Source: Gordionus sp. m RMFG-2023 (taxonomy: Eukaryota; Nematomorpha; Gordioida; Chordodea; Parachordodidae). From it: a stretch of DNA of 64,000 bases. This document shows positions 9,757 through 22,990 of this stretch, piece by piece (position 1 is the stretch's first letter; each line of letters starts with the position of its first letter). The notes under the pieces are model-generated. The model worked only from the letters and a program-made list of their open reading frames with translations, was not told where the DNA came from and did no database searches. The position numbers were made by a program, and so were the translations under genes. Location of the stretch: positions 60,427,561 to 60,491,560 of the forward strand of contig NC_088775.1 in the NCBI RefSeq assembly GCF_954871325.1, in the 5' to 3' direction.

Positions 9757-12070
9757 TAAATAATACATCACGGTAAGAAGAGGTTTTAAGTAGTAACAGA
9801 AATTGGTATTTTAAAAGAAAAAAATTATATTTAGGTAATAGAAAAATTCTAACAAGAAATTTTGTTTTTATCCGTGAAGAAAGATTATTCTTGTTCCCTT
9901 CCTTGTTTTTATCCTTTTTATATTTTTGATAGGATTTTGCTTTGGTTAAACAAAAGAAATGCCCAAGAAAAATAATTACTAGTAAGGAACAGTAAACAGT
10001 AGAACTGAAATATAGCACATAGAAACTAAGTGATCCTGTTCCTCATCCAAAAATCATGTTCAAGAAAAAAAATTACAATTTATATCGTGTTTTCGCTTTT
10101 ATTTTTATACCTCTAATCTTTAGTGTTTTGTGGAACCCCGGTCTCCAATCCAATTTTTTTTAAAAACAATTGAATTGGGTAAGAAAATTTCAATGAGCAC
10201 TGGGGATAAAACGAGTCCCTTTCCCTCAAACAAAAAACTTAGATTGTAATCTTAAAAGGCAATTCTGATGAGGAATCAATTATCTTTTATTTCTATATTT
10301 TAGACAATTTATTTTTTAATATAGAAAATCAGCCATCACTTTATTGTTTATAGCATCAAACTACATCAAAACACAATTTTGCCTGATTAGTTTTTCAATT
10401 TATTGTATACCAATGCAATTCATATTTTATTTAATATATTAAAATAATAATAATAAATTAATGTATAAATATAATTAAATATATTTTAAAAATTTCGATT
10501 TTTTTTTGGTAGTATATACACTAATAAAAATTTTACTTTTCCAATCGGCTAACTTCATGAGATATGGCCATTTTTAGAAACGTGAAAATTCCAATACACT
10601 CTATTTAATTTTGAATATCTCAAAGAGTAATTAAGTTAAACACATCATTTAAATGATTTTAAATAGTTATAAAATAGCCCTTTAATATGATATAAAATTT
10701 ACTTTATTGAAAATAAGTATTGCCAAAAACCGGAAATGGGTATAAAATAAAAATTTCTCTTTTTTTACAGATAGACATTATACCTCCTAATATTTGTAAA
10801 AATTCCTGGACTGAACTAAGAGTTACTACACTTTAAATATAAGTAGTATGGCTTAAATCCTTTTTAAAATAGTGAGCAAATACGTGAATAGTAGCATTAA
10901 AACTAAAATCCGATTACCAAATTCATGCAAGAATAAAAAATATCAATTTAAAAGTAATGATATATTTAAAAATTTGGGCCGAGGCCGAAACTCTTTAAAA
11001 AATATTAGGGCCTACCCAGTTGGAACCGAAATTATATAAAAAATATATCCCGGCCGGGCCATATTTTACAGATCTCGAATAGGAATACTATTTTTTATGC
11101 TACCCTGTCCTTACTGATTAGCAGAGTTGTTAAAATATACTTTTAAAATGGATTTGAATATAGATACATATAGTATGCAAAATATCCCCATTGAGCTGAA
11201 TTTAAAAATGGTTAACTAAATATTTTCGCTGGATATTACCTAAGCCTCGAGATTTCAAGATTAAATGTCAAAACTATATTTGCCATCTATGAGCAAAATT
11301 TTCAGGCTTGTTAATATTTTTCTAGATAAAATACTGAGTTAGCCGTTTTTAAAATCATTAGATACATCTAAAAACGTATCTATATCTCGATACAGAAACT
11401 GAGCTAAAAAATTTATTGAGTTGATATCACATCTATATATAAATATATAATTAAAATTGTGGTAATGGCTCAATTACCAATTTTATTTTTTTACAACTAT
11501 TTTATTTTCTAAAATATGTGGTAAGATTCAAAAAATGACAAATTTTCCTTTTTTTTAAAACTATTTTATTTTTTTCTTCAATTCAATAAAAATATTTCTT
11601 TTTTTATATCCGAAGAAATACAATAATAAAATTCTTTTTATTCTTTTACATAATTTCTAAAATCAAAAACAAAAAAAAAACTATATATTTTTTTTCTTAA
11701 ATTTTTACATAAAAATCGCGAATAATGTTAATACAAAATCAATAATATACTTTTTTTTTTAAAAACCAAAATACAAAAAATCGATATATATATTTATCAA
11801 AAATAAAAAATCGATATATAATTTTTCTTTTACTACAACAAAAATAATGATTGTTAGATTTTAATAAAACATTTTTAAATTTTTTTATCACATAAGAAAT
11901 CGCAGGTTCTTATCCAAAATATTAGCTAGGCGAGTCTTTCCAGATTCTTAATTTTATTTCTAAAATAACGAATTTTTTATTTTAAGGTAATTATGAAATA
12001 TTCTTCCTCTAGTTCACAACTTTTTGACCCAAAATTTGGCTCCAGTTTTCGGCTAAGTCGATTAACAACA
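9757..12070. other. AT-rich stretch with repeat remnants
   Basis: No convincing gene. The patch 10975-11095 is GC-richer, with GGGCCGAGGCCGAAA and CCCGGCCGGGCCATATTT. It resembles the body of the small element at 59140-59428 but has no clear ends. CAGAGTTGTTAAAATAT at 11124 and GATTAACAACACTAGG at 12060 look like opposite ends of an inverted-repeat element of the type at 44983-45145, though they are imperfect. Open frames on either strand here are low-complexity. Confidence 0.4.
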
Positions 12071-12084
12071 CTAGGTATACAGAT

Positions 12085-13505
12085 GAAATATTGTTTACAA
12101 TTATATTTTGATTATATTATCAATAGATTCGAACACATCTATCTATAAAGATGAATATATACTATCGGCAATAATTCACCTGCTACATAAATTAGATTAG
12201 CCCTGGATAAAATTATAGGTCAACTAGTTAGAAAGTTTGAAATTATTTCCAGTTTGAAAAAATATATTGACAAAGAAAAAGCAGACTTTGATTCCTTTAA
12301 AAAACAACACAAATACCAGATTATTTTCTGATAAAGATATAAATTTTTTTGATGAGAATCTGAATGAAGATTCTTTTGAAGATTATCTATTTTAGCCTTT
12401 TTCCAAATAAGGATCATTCTATAATTTTAATAAATTCCCCCAATTAAAATTTTTATTTATGAAATATAATACAACCCTCCCATTTTCTGCCCCAGTTGAA
12501 GGTAGGTTTATAGCGATCAAGATGTGTTGAGCAACCTCTTGTTTATCTGATCAATATTTTGTTAAAATCAATTGTTGTTAAAAATAAATAAAAAATTATT
12601 ATAAAAATATCTTATCTTATAATACAATATTTTTGTATAATTTTATTTATTTATATATAAGAAAAAATATTATTATAAAAAGATCTCATCTTATAATATA
12701 TTATTTTTGTATAATTTTATTTATATTATTTATAGGAAATTTTTATATATAATATTTAATTTTTCAAGTAACGAGTAACGCGTTACTTTCCAGTAACGCG
12801 TTACTTTCTGAATGGCCAGTAACGCTTCCATTTTTTCACAGGGTAACAGTAACGCGTTCCTTTTTTTTACGTAACGAGTTTCTTTTTTTACTTTACGAGT
12901 TTCTTTAATTGAATAATTGTAAAATAAATTTCGGCAACATTCGCGTGCGACAGGGCATACTGTAAAATATAACAAAAATCAGGCAGCACTGCCATGCGTC
13001 AGGTCTTACTGTAAAAATTAGCACGAAGATTGCCTACAGATAAAAGAACTTGTTAACTCCCTTTTTATATTCAGCCACCTCACTTAAGAGGACTTAGGTA
13101 ATAATCCCTTTTTTTAATATTCAGTCGCCTCACTTAATAGGACTTTGGCAATTCTTATACCCTTCGTGCTTATAATAATATTAATATATAAAGATAACAC
13201 ACAATTTTAAGTCTGAGATAACTTGTTTATTGATACTATTTTTTCTTACAGATTATATTTCCAAATAACAAGTTTATGAGAGAATAATTTATAAGCACTA
13301 TTTCTGGAGAAAAATAATATAATAATTTTAAACAAAATAATATAATGATGATTTTACCATTTTTTTAATGTCTTTTATATCTTGCACATTTATAAAAATA
13401 AATATAAATTTATTAGTAATCATCTCTAATCATAAAAATAACAATGAATGCGCAAAATTAACTTCAAAAAATAGATATATGTGACAGTAACGTTTACAGC
13501 ACTAC
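12085..13505 (+). mobile_element. Decayed hAT-1 family copy
   Basis: From 12121 to 12600 the sequence follows the 3' half of hAT-1 (5820-6290) base by base with scattered changes, including ACTATCGGCAATAATTCACC. The GTAACGCGTTAC subterminal repeats recur at 12765-12900. The right end AACGTTTACAGCACTA stands at about 13490-13505. The coding sequence is broken by many small changes and the left part is missing. About 600 bases (12900-13490) between the subterminal repeats and the right end are foreign. They hold two imperfect tandem duplications: a roughly 50-base unit with CAGCCACCTCACTTAAGAGG at 13060-13155, and a unit with a shared GCATACTGTAAAA / TCTTACTGTAAAA core near 12950-13020. Confidence 0.75.
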
Positions 13506-13784
13506 TAATTACTAAATTTTTAACTAGCTAAAAAATTGGCTAAACAAGTTTTTAGCCGAAAATAATAAGGTACATGAGTAGGACTTGTGATTCATATATC
13601 ATTTGTAAAATTAATTTGTCTTTTTGTATTATTTATTATTATTTTAACTATTAAATTCGATATTATTTCAAAAATTTTAATAAACAATACTTGATATTGT
13701 TATTTCTGTTTTCAAAATCGGTAAAATTATTTTCTATTGAATTATTATTAAATTTTTTGATAAAATTGTTTATTATAATTGATT

Positions 13785-14524
13785 CAGGGTTGGCAAGTCG
13801 GTCAATTGACCGGTCAAATCCAGTCAATTGACCGAACGAGTATTTGACCTGGTCAAATACGGTCAAATACTCTAAAAAAAATTTAAAGAAAAAAAATTTA
13901 AAATATGTTTAAAACAGGAAAAAACGATATAAATACATGTGATCAGAATGTTGTGGGTCCCCAATATCAAGAAGAGCATCTCACTAGTCGTTAATTCAAT
14001 GAAGTATATGATATAATTCAAGAATTAGCCATTTTACAAGGTTGTGTTTACCAAAATATTTCAAGTGATATAATTAATTTCAGAAGCAAAATCAGCATGT
14101 TTAATAGCAAATTATGTGGAAAACAGTAATTTCCACAAGAAACAATCAATTCCGACCTCAAGTTAATAGATTTCATCATGCCATTAAGAGACTAACAATT
14201 CCTAAGAAATAGGTTGATTTGGGGTTAAAATTTTTTTGAAAATAGAAATCGAAAGATCTCGATATCAGGAAAATTGATTAAAAAATATTAAAGAAAATGA
14301 TAATATTGATGAGTCAGAACAAGACTCTGCTACAGAGAGCTAAACGTTAGTTATTGAATGACAATGAATTTAAAAAATTAATATTATAGATTCATTTTAT
14401 TATTATATTTAAAATAAAGTTAATATTGACTTAAATAACATATATTTGAATTTGACCATATTTGACCTGTCTAATATCGGTCAATTGACCGAAACGTATT
14501 TGACCGGTCAAATGCACAACCCTG
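13785..14524 (+). mobile_element. Short deletion derivative of the hAT-4 (BED finger) family
   Basis: It starts CAGGGTTGGCA and ends TGCACAACCCTG, matching the ends of the 2.8-kb element at 55460-58284. Subterminal repeats of TTTGACCGGTCAAAT and GGTCAATTGACC occur at both ends. Near 14265-14345 a plus-strand remnant reads LKNIKENDNIDESEQDSATES, matching the transposase C-terminus of the larger copy. I see no 8-base duplication here (AATTGATT against GTTAGGAC), so one flank may have been rearranged. Confidence 0.8.
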
Positions 14525-14715
14525 GTTAGGACAGAATATATTTTTTTTCTTAAATTTATTTTCTGTATATCTTATAATTTGCTGTTTCTGTCTTAATATA
14601 AATGCTGGGATGAGCTATTTTGGTGTTACCACTTATGTAGTTCTCCTTTATTAATTACGTTTCACACAATACACATATATACCAATAATCTGGTATTATA
14701 CAATATTTGACGTTT

Positions 14716-17700
14716 CAGAAATTTTAGGGGACTAAAGGAATAATCATCGTAAATTAATTTTATTAGATTTTAAGAAAATTATCAAGAATGGGCATCGTTT
14801 AATACATCATTTATATATACACATGTGGGACTTTTTTTTGGCACCGATCCTTGCTTGGAATGGGTTCCCTACGACCTTACAGTAATATTTTGTGAATATG
14901 ACAACGGGATATGTTAAAAAAAAACTATATACTAAAAATATATGTTTAGTAAATGATAAAAGAAGCAATTTGGGACCAACTGGCAACAATTTAAGTATAC
15001 GTATATATATATATAATTAAATTACATAAGGAGCTACTTGCTCGATAATGTTTCTATGGGGTGTGAAATTATGGTGACATGTCATTGTTTTGAGGTGGGG
15101 AAGAGCCTGTTTGGGGGGGGGGGCGGTATACTGAAAGTTTTATCAACTATGTTTAGTGTTTGTCAAAGACTGTGGGGTCAAATTCGGCCGCCATTCTCTT
15201 TATTGCCCCAGGGCCTTGATCGATTTCGTCTAGGGCTCTTATAGGAGTTAACTCTCTTAACCATTCTGCTTCTTCCGGGGTAGATGAGAATTCTGAAGTT
15301 CAATATTGTGTATGAATGCATGTGCTTGATCATTCGTGAAACATGTTGTGCTATCTTTGTGGGCTTAATTATTTTCGGATTCGATCCTTGAGATATTTCT
15401 GGCCAGTTGAATAAAATCTCTGGAACCTATTGCTCAGATTAGGAGCCTTCTTTTTTTGACGATGTTGAATGCTACTTGGCTATCTATGACGATGAACGAT
15501 ATTTTTCCATATTTGTTTTTGGCTTACCACGCTCCTGTTCCGATGACTAGGTGTTCCTACCGGTTGATTTGGGAGAGGGGTGACCAGATTGAATATGCAA
15601 GAAGCATTTTTATTTCGTAGAAAGTTAAGGAGAATTTGATGGTTGGTCTGTCCGCGATGCCGATAGGCCTGTTCTAAGCTTCGACATGCGTTGACCGGAA
15701 ATGTTAATATAAAAGTTTCATTAATGCGGTGATTGCTACTGCTTTGGGATAGGTTGTAAATGATCGATCGGGCGATCTCAAAAAGTTGCACCATATTGTT
15801 ATAATATGGAGCGATCACCTTGGATAACCAGGTGATAGAATATACGTAATGGTTTAGGATTCCGAGCACCTCCAGGGCTACATCTCACTTTTATGGAATA
15901 AGCTGTCAGAACCGTAATTTAGCCCTATTTTCTTTCTCTATCGCCGGTTTTTATGGCGAAATCAATATAGATTCCTAGGCATGGAATTCGAGTAGCTGGT
16001 CTGAGCACCGATTCTGTTCATTAATTGCTAAGCCCCAGGCTGCAGACATACGATGAAGGATAAAGTGTCTTGGTAAGTAGTTCCAGGCTATTTTGGAAGA
16101 TGATATCATCTAAGTAAACCGAGAAATTTTCATTTTTTATGTTTACTGCATAGGTCTAGTACTACATCTTGTAGTGCTTAAGGGTAGAAAACCACATGGG
16201 GAGAGTTTTATATCGTTAGCGTGACTCCCATGACAAATCAGAAATATCGCTTACTCTGGGCCTATAGGATTGATTAAAAAGCTGATATGAGATCGATCTC
16301 GCGTAATTGACCATGATTAACATGTTTGCAATCATGGGAATGGTCTTCAACCTGAACTGGTATTGGATAAAATTTTCTATATTCTGAAAATTTTGATATA
16401 AGCGCGTTGGGCGCCATCTCTTTTCGGTTAAAAACAGGCAGGAACATTTGACTATATCGATGACTTCGATAACTTTTACCTTAGTGAGTTGGGAATTGAT
16501 AGATGCGTATTTCCCCACCTTCTGACAAACCGGTGGGTAAAGTAGCCCTTATTACCCTTTATAACCTGATGATAAAATTTCGGACATAAACCTTTCATGG
16601 CTATTCGTTTGGGAAAAGACTATTGTGATGAGTGTAGTAGTTGAGGCAGAGAGTCCTAATCTTGCGTTTAGATCGATAATTGAGGCATCGTTTGTATTCA
16701 TCCCCATAAGTCTTAGCAACTTATAGAAGTTACCCGTGGTCGCGCTGTCGACTCCAACTCTAGTAGAGGCGTGGCAGCCGCGTTGTAGTGGGCGGTCCTC
16801 CTTGAGAAGATACGGGCGATGATTATAGGGTCGCCTCCTACATTCATCTATGCAGCCAGTGGTAGCTCGTCGGTATTGAAGAGAACGTAAGTGCTAGGTT
16901 TATCACTGCCTTTCGAACTGGACATATGATATATCCTCGTTGTCGTTTTGTGTGTTGGGTGAGAATTTCTGCCTTCTTAGGTCTCATCCAGATTGCTAGT
17001 TCTTTTTCATCTATAACACTGATTCAACGTTCCACCCAAGGCGCCAGAATTTGGTTCATATTAATGTCTCTAGCGGAGATTGGGAGCCTATCTATAATTT
17101 CCTGAATCGGGATAAGAGCGTTTGGATTTAGACTTCCTCGGGATGTAAGCTTTGGACTTTGGTTGCTGGAATTTTGGTTGTTGCTCACAGGTAGACAAAG
17201 GCGTGACTTGATACCTCGCGTTGGTAGACCACGAGAGGCTGTGGTTTAGCTGGAGACGCCCTATATCATCTGCTATAGGTAGGGGCTGATCGAAAGAGCC
17301 CAATGGTGACTTGTGTAGGCGATCCTCACAGGAATTTCAGAGCGAAATAGTTGGCCTTTCCTGTCACCCAATCTGGTCCCAATATTTTTCTCATGGCATG
17401 TCTAAGCTCTTGACGCGACGTTTACGGATCATACGTTGGAACCATTATGTAGACATATCCTGATCCATAAGCTTGATTGACGTTATTTCATACGCGTCTG
17501 AAAGGAGAGGAAGAAACTTGGGATGTCGCTCCGCATATGTTATCCCATTAGAGCAATGCTTCGTTGCCAAGATAAACTTTGTTTTATCAATTTTCTCCAT
17601 GGTATTCACCTTCTTGCCCTCTCTACGTCATAAACATTTGCTTTTCATCTGCTGGTAGGATATGTATGACATCTTATTTCCGTGATGGTGGTAGACCAAC

Positions 17701-18235
17701 CGATGGCTTATCACATTGAAATGGCTAGGAAATCTTCCTTGTGAAGGTGGGTTGGATATAGTGGGCAGTTGGGTAGGATTATTCATCGGGGCCTCTATCA
17801 TCATCCTAATTTCCATGGTCTGCGTCATTACGGTAAGTGAATTGACTAAATCGTTCTTGTTTTCCTCCATTTTGTCCTAGTTCTCCACGAAGGAATTCTA
17901 GGGGTTCTTTCAAGCGATGGGACATGGATCGGGTGATAGCTTAGTTAAGACTGGGTGCGTCAAGGGGGAAGGAGTTCGATTCAAAATAGCTCAGTTGGAA
18001 AGTGAATCTGAACGATTTATTCCGTCGAAACCTAGGAATCTTGAGGCAATTTTTCAGGTATGGGGAATTTTTTCTTGGCTTTAAAAAAAGGTAGGGTGAG
18101 ATATCTGGAAGGGTATTTCACAAGAGACTTTTAATTTTAGAGGACCAAAGGGATAATCTTTGTAGATTAATTTTAATAAAATTATCAAGAATAGACGTCG
18201 CTATTATTTGCATATATATATATATGTTGGAACAT
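14716..18235 (-). mobile_element. Degraded retroelement fossil (Ty3-like pol)
   Basis: A broken old copy, about 3.5 kb, on the minus strand, with GC content clearly above its surroundings. Recognisable parts are reverse-transcriptase pieces at about 16518-15480, including a YLDDI active site and a following LGILNHY connection region. A Gln/Pro/Lys-rich, Gag-like part lies near 17870-17090. About 85 bases at each edge (14716-14800 and 18130-18210) are direct repeats of each other (shared ATTATCAAGAAT core), suggesting remnants of terminal repeats. It has many breaks and no intact frame. The family call is Ty3-like from the RT; a DIRS-type element is the alternative. Confidence 0.6.
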
Positions 18236-19098
18236 AGCGATTCAATATAGCATCAATTTTCGTATTGCAACAAGCTCCGCTTCAGATTGATCATAAGTTA
18301 TAAATTTATGGATATAAATGGCTGTAAGGGCTTTATGCAGTATCCCAATCAACATTCATAAATTCAATGTCATTACCACAAATATCTTTATATATTTACC
18401 GTTATCTCTCATTCAAGATCCATGTTACATTCGATGAAAATGTGTTTAAATTTGAATCAATTTAAGTAATAGCTAATGATATACATTGATAAAATTAAAT
18501 AATTTTATTCAATTCATACTTTGTTCTATTTGGCACACGAAATTACAGAAAAGCGAATGGAAATAAATTATTCACTCTCTAGGAAAGTTGATTTTTACTT
18601 TACTTTTGAAAAAATAAAAAATAATGAATAAAACGAATATTTTCATTTACATATTCGATTTGAATCGAATCATTAATAATTTAATTTAGGGTTGCTACCC
18701 AGCAATTATCTCTTTTTATTCTCTGAAATATTTTCAATTATCTTATTTTTTAACCAAATCTTAAAATTCTTTTATTGCACTATCACCATCATTCTAAAAT
18801 TCTTATATAATTAGAATGCCGATTTTAGAAAAATCTTATGCCATGTTTTCTTTCTATAATTTTCAAATCTTTATCTCATCTCATTTTTTATTAATCGTTT
18901 GTTATTTCTCAATAACATCAGCTAACACGAGAACCTTGTATTTCTTGCCTATTCTATTAATATCTTTCTTTTCAAGCATTAAAGCATGTCTTCTTTTTAT
19001 CTTTTTATTATTTTTTTACAAAAATGTTCACTTTTCAAAACGCATAAAGTATGTTTTTATTTTTTCAACCTCTTTATTCATATATTTAATATTTTGTA
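18236..19098. other. AT-rich stretch without a recognised gene
   Basis: The only long frame is a plus-strand hydrophobic one at 18816-19106, made almost entirely of Phe, Ile, Leu and Ser from T-rich DNA. It ends exactly in the target duplication of the next element. I see no codon-level evidence that it is a gene. Confidence 0.4.
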
Positions 19099-19106
19099 AC
19101 TCTTAG

Positions 19107-20384
19107 CAGCGTCTACATGAGCGGGAGGGGTAGGAAAAGTTGGCATCCTATTTTTTAAGGGGGGGGGGCTGTTTTAATGGAGGTAGGATAAATTTTTGGG
19201 GGGTTATCTATTAAATTTTGAGATGAAATAGGCAAAATTTATTGCTGTAAAATTTAATACTTTTATTATAGAATTATTATAATACAATTCATCGACCAAA
19301 TCTATATATTGCAAACAATCATACACATTGTTTTCCAAATAAAACTTTCTGCTAACCTTTTAAATGTAATTTGGTTTAAAATATTTCAGCTTATATCACT
19401 TAAAGCATGATTTGAAGCAGCTAAGAATTTTTCATTTAATATCTCATGCCATTTTTAAAAGTAATTTATTTATAAGAGCAGGAAGAGTATTCCATTCCAA
19501 TAAGAACTCTCAAGAAACTCGAATAAACACTATTAATTCTAGTAAGTTAACTTCACAATCTTCCTTTCTATCCTCCTGATCATTAATAGCTTTTCCTTGC
19601 TCTATAGGATTTTTTTCTAAGGAAGATTCTATTATAATAATCATTTTCTTATATGAGCCCTAATTTTTTTATCTGTATTTTTAACAGTTGGATACTCTTT
19701 TCGAATTTTAAAATCTATAAATTTTGAGGAAATTACACCCCTCTCAAAATTTATAGAATCTCATTATAGCTGAAACTTATCAATTCCTTTAATACTTCTA
19801 GGGGTAGGAGGAATTATCATATTTAATCTTATTAACATTTTTTCTTCTTGAGAAATATTTATATGAAACCCAATGTCCAACTATTTTATTCTTTTTGCTC
19901 CTATGATTTCAGGATTTCTATCTGCAATATTAATCCCTATTTCCCAACCTCATAGGATTTTCCATCCTATGTTTATCATTCTTTTAGGGAGACATCCTGA
20001 AATCCTCGACAAACATTGCAGATAGAAATCCTATGAGGTTGGGAAATAGGGATTTCAGGATTTCTATCTTATTTGTCGTCGTACTTATATTGACAATATC
20101 TTGAAATTTACTGTAAATTCATTGTAAATAATGGAGGTTTAATTGAATTTATTATCTAAAAAATAAATTCTTTATATTCACAAAATATCGATAGTTGGTA
20201 GTAGAGATAGCTTAATTTAAGTTATCCTTTATAAATTCTCTGAAAAGAGTATCAATATAATTAAAAAGGTGAAAATAATAATGGGGAGACACCGCCGCCG
20301 AAGGTGGCAAAATCTTTTAGTGGGGTAGGCAAAGGTTTTTGAAGGGGGTTTGCATCCAGTGAAAATCCTGTCATGTAGATGCTG
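19107..20384. mobile_element. hAT-type non-autonomous element with target duplication
   Basis: It begins CAGCGTCTACATGA and ends TCATGTAGATGCTG, a 14-base inverted repeat with one mismatch. ACTCTTAG lies outside both ends (19099-19106 and 20385-20392), giving the 8-base duplication of hAT elements. G-rich runs follow both ends (GGGGGGGGGG near 19160; GTGGGGTAGGCAAAG near 20320). Inside is a palindrome: AATCCCTATTTCCCAACCTC near 19944 reappears inverted near 20028-20055. I find no transposase domain. Confidence 0.88.
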
Positions 20385-20392
20385 ACTCTTAG

Positions 20393-21079
20393 TGATCTTC
20401 TATCTCACGATTATGTTCCCATATTTAGTTATCTTTTATATCTTTAATCAATTGTTTCATTCTTATACGCCTTAATAATCTTTTTTCAAAATAGCATAAA
20501 AATTGTCTTCTAGATTCCTTATTATTCATTTGTTCTTTTATAAATATATCTTTCTCTATACCATATTTAATAATTATTGTATTATTTTTTTCACTATTAT
20601 ATGTTTCAACCTGTAGTAATCTCATTTAGTAGTTCTCTTATTAACATTTTTAAATTGTTAAAATATATTCTCCCTTGATTTGTTTTATGTTTTTTATCTT
20701 TTCAATTTAATATTGTCGAGATGTTCCTTATTTAATAAATAATCTGTTTACAATATATATCTCAACTCTTTCGGTCGCGGTAATGCAAATATTAAAATAC
20801 TTACTTTTTCATGTGTTTTTTAATTTTTTTCCGCGCATTTAATTAAAAATAATAGTGATTTTTCTTAAAATTCTAAACAGTTATAAGTAAATATATTTTT
20901 AAATATATATATTCATGACTATTTTGTTTATCTTCCTAATATTTAATTTTGTTCAAATAAATAATATTTGTATAATATTATGATCTTTAATATGGTATAA
21001 ACTAACCATTGCCATTTTTCAGCAATATTTTACAATATTTTTTAAATAATTGATAAATTTTGCCATTTAGCAATATTTT
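20393..21079. other. AT-rich stretch without a recognised gene
   Basis: Contains a Lys/Arg-rich minus-strand frame of 66 codons (20625-20425) with no similarity I recognise. Near 21006-21090 the pair TTGCCATTTTTCAGCAATAT and TTGCCATTTAGCAATATT is an imperfect direct repeat just upstream of a possible piggyBac N-terminus. Confidence 0.35.
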
Positions 21080-21287
21080 TAGTTTGTTATAATATATCGA
21101 TGATTATCTGGATATTCCATCTGAAGGTTCTTCATTAGACAACTCATCTATTGAAGATGATTATGAATAGGATACACGTTCAAATTGGAAGTGAACAATG
21201 ATACTGAACGAGATGTTTATGGTCGATTTGCATATCATTGAAACCATAATTATGCTATCTAGTCCAAAAAATATTCTTCACAACAAG
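21080..21287 (+). pseudogene. Possible N-terminal piece of a piggyBac transposase
   Basis: Plus-strand translation from about 21092 reads DDYLDIPSEGSSLDNSSIED, an acidic Ser-rich stretch of the kind that opens piggyBac transposases, followed by a stop. It is cut at 21288 by an inverted-repeat end (TAGTGTTGTTAAA). The remaining piggyBac domains are found at 36060-37740, also on the plus strand. That the two pieces were once one element is my inference. The acidic stretch on its own is weak evidence. Confidence 0.35.
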
Positions 21288-22100
21288 TAGTGTTGTTAAA
21301 AAGTCGAGTTTATCCTACTCAGAGTCTCGAGTCATTACATTAGTCGAATATTTCAGATTTATTATTATTAAGATATTTTTTGTATTTTACATTTTTTTAC
21401 TTTAGACTTTCATGAGTCGTGAATATAAATTTAATTATATAGTTGAGTCGACTAGAGGACGAATAGTTCTATGAACTTGAGTCGTCAATTTGAGTCAACT
21501 AGAGGACGAATATTTCAAATTAGTTATTATTATTTAAGATATTCGTTCTGTTATTTACATTTTTTTTACTTTAGACATCCAATTTGAGTCGTGAATACAA
21601 ATTATATAGTTGAGTCGACTAGAGGACGAATATTTCTAACTTGAGCCGTCAACTTGAGTCGACCAGAGGACGAATATTTCAAATTAGTTATTATTAATTA
21701 AGATATTTGTTCTGTTTTTTACTTTAGACTTCCAACTTGAGTCGTGAATACAAATTATATAGTTGAGTCGACTTGAGGACGAATAGTTCTATGAACTTGA
21801 GTCGACTTAAGGACGGAGATTTTAAATTAGTTATTATTAATTTATAAAACATTTTTCTTTAACTTTCGACTTCCAACTTGAGTCGTTATACGAGTTATAT
21901 ACTTAAATCGACTAGAAGACGAATAGTTGTGTCGTTTTTTCAACTCAGACACAAACGGGTCGTTTTTTACGACTTCAACTCAAAGTTGTGGTTGTTTTAT
22001 TCGATCCGATCCAAAATATGGGTCGTTTTTTAAAGGACGATCTAAGGTTTGGGGACTTTCTTTCACCTCACCCATTATCCTGATCATTTTTTTCGACCAA
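21288..22100 (+). repeat. Inverted-repeat end followed by a TCGACTAGAGGACGAATAG minisatellite
   Basis: TAGTGTTGTTAAAAAGTCGAG at 21288 is followed to about 21930 by repeated units containing GAGTCGACTAGAGGACGAA and TAGTTCTATGAACTTGAGTC. They are arranged in larger blocks of roughly 120-140 bases separated by TTAGTTATTATTAATTAAGATAT-like spacers. From 21930 to 22090 the motif decays into ACGGGTCGTTTTTTACGAC-like repeats. The same unit, on the opposite strand, forms the denser array at 35125-36055. Confidence 0.85.
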
Positions 22101-22469
22101 GACTTCTAGGGTTGACTCCAATAAATATTATAATAACATTTAGTAGATATTAAAATTATGGGAGGGTAAGTTATTTATAACTTCTTTTAATTATAATGCT
22201 CGGACTTACTATTATTAATGCACTGGCATTTGTCATCGTTATTTTTTTAAATAGTGATTATGCATCATAAAAAAGTGACAATTGTCATAATCGTTATTTT
22301 TGAATTTTTAAGGCAAATGGGTAAAAATATACATAGTAAACATGTTAAATTAAAATTTCAGTGAAGGTGTACCATAGAATAATGACAATTGTCAAAATTA
22401 TTTTTGAATTTTTTTTAAGGAAAATGTGTAAAAATAGATATTGTAAACATGTAAATTAAAATTTCAGGG
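22101..22469. repeat. Short direct repeat region, no gene
   Basis: Two imperfect copies about 100 bases apart share GTGACAATTGTCATAATCG / TGACAATTGTCAAAAT, then AAATGGGTAAAAATA and AAACATGTTAAATTAAAATT (about 22270-22360 and 22380-22470). TGACAATTGTCA is a perfect palindrome. No coding signal. Confidence 0.5.
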
Positions 22470-22990
22470 AAGATGTACCGTAGAAAGATGACAATTGATT
22501 TTAGAAAGTGCGAGTGGACCTGTTAAAAAATTTAAATGAGGCATTTTGATGAAATAAATAGTAAAGGTTTCTGAAAATGCCTTGGAAAAACTGGCACAAT
22601 TCGCAAATATATTGAGCGTTAAATTACATAACGAGTTGTGTTCATTTACCAGTATATTCAAAGATTTGATAGCAGAATTATATGAAATGGATGATGATAT
22701 CATATGTACAAGTGAGGAGTTAAATGAAGAAGATGGAATATCACAATATGATTTGATAATAAATGTAATAGGCGTGTATGAAATCATAACAAGTTACAAT
22801 ATGCACAAAAGTGCAAACATTAATTTATTTTTAACATATGAATACATTTTAATTTTGTCATTTGCGGGGTAATTGCGAGAGAACATTTAGTAAATTAAAA
22901 AATTATAAAAAATAGGCTGAGCTAATATAGACCCGAAAAATTAGACGCGTTTTTAATTAAAATTTAAAAAAATTTATAATGCATTTAAAA
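22470..22990 (+). pseudogene. hAT transposase C-terminal fragment (ZMYM/DUF4371-like)
   Basis: The plus-strand frame from 22582 reads LAQFANILSVKLHNELCS, FKDLIAELYEMDDD, then YEYILILSFAG and a stop. Immediately after, in neighbouring frames, come CERTFSKLK and IIKNRLS. This matches the end of DUF4371-type hAT proteins (L.IPVTTA.CERSFSKLKLIKNRLRS). There is a stop within the hydrophobic strand and a one-base shift inside the FSKLK block. No ends or target duplication could be assigned. Upstream catalytic domains are missing. Confidence 0.6.

Noticed and set aside
9746-10018. A 90-codon minus-strand frame with hydrophobic ends
   Set aside because: Low-complexity composition, no similarity I recognise, and it overlaps the edge of an inverted-repeat element.
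18816-19106. A 96-codon hydrophobic, membrane-protein-like frame
   Set aside because: It arises from T-rich DNA, has no recognised domain and ends within a hAT target duplication.
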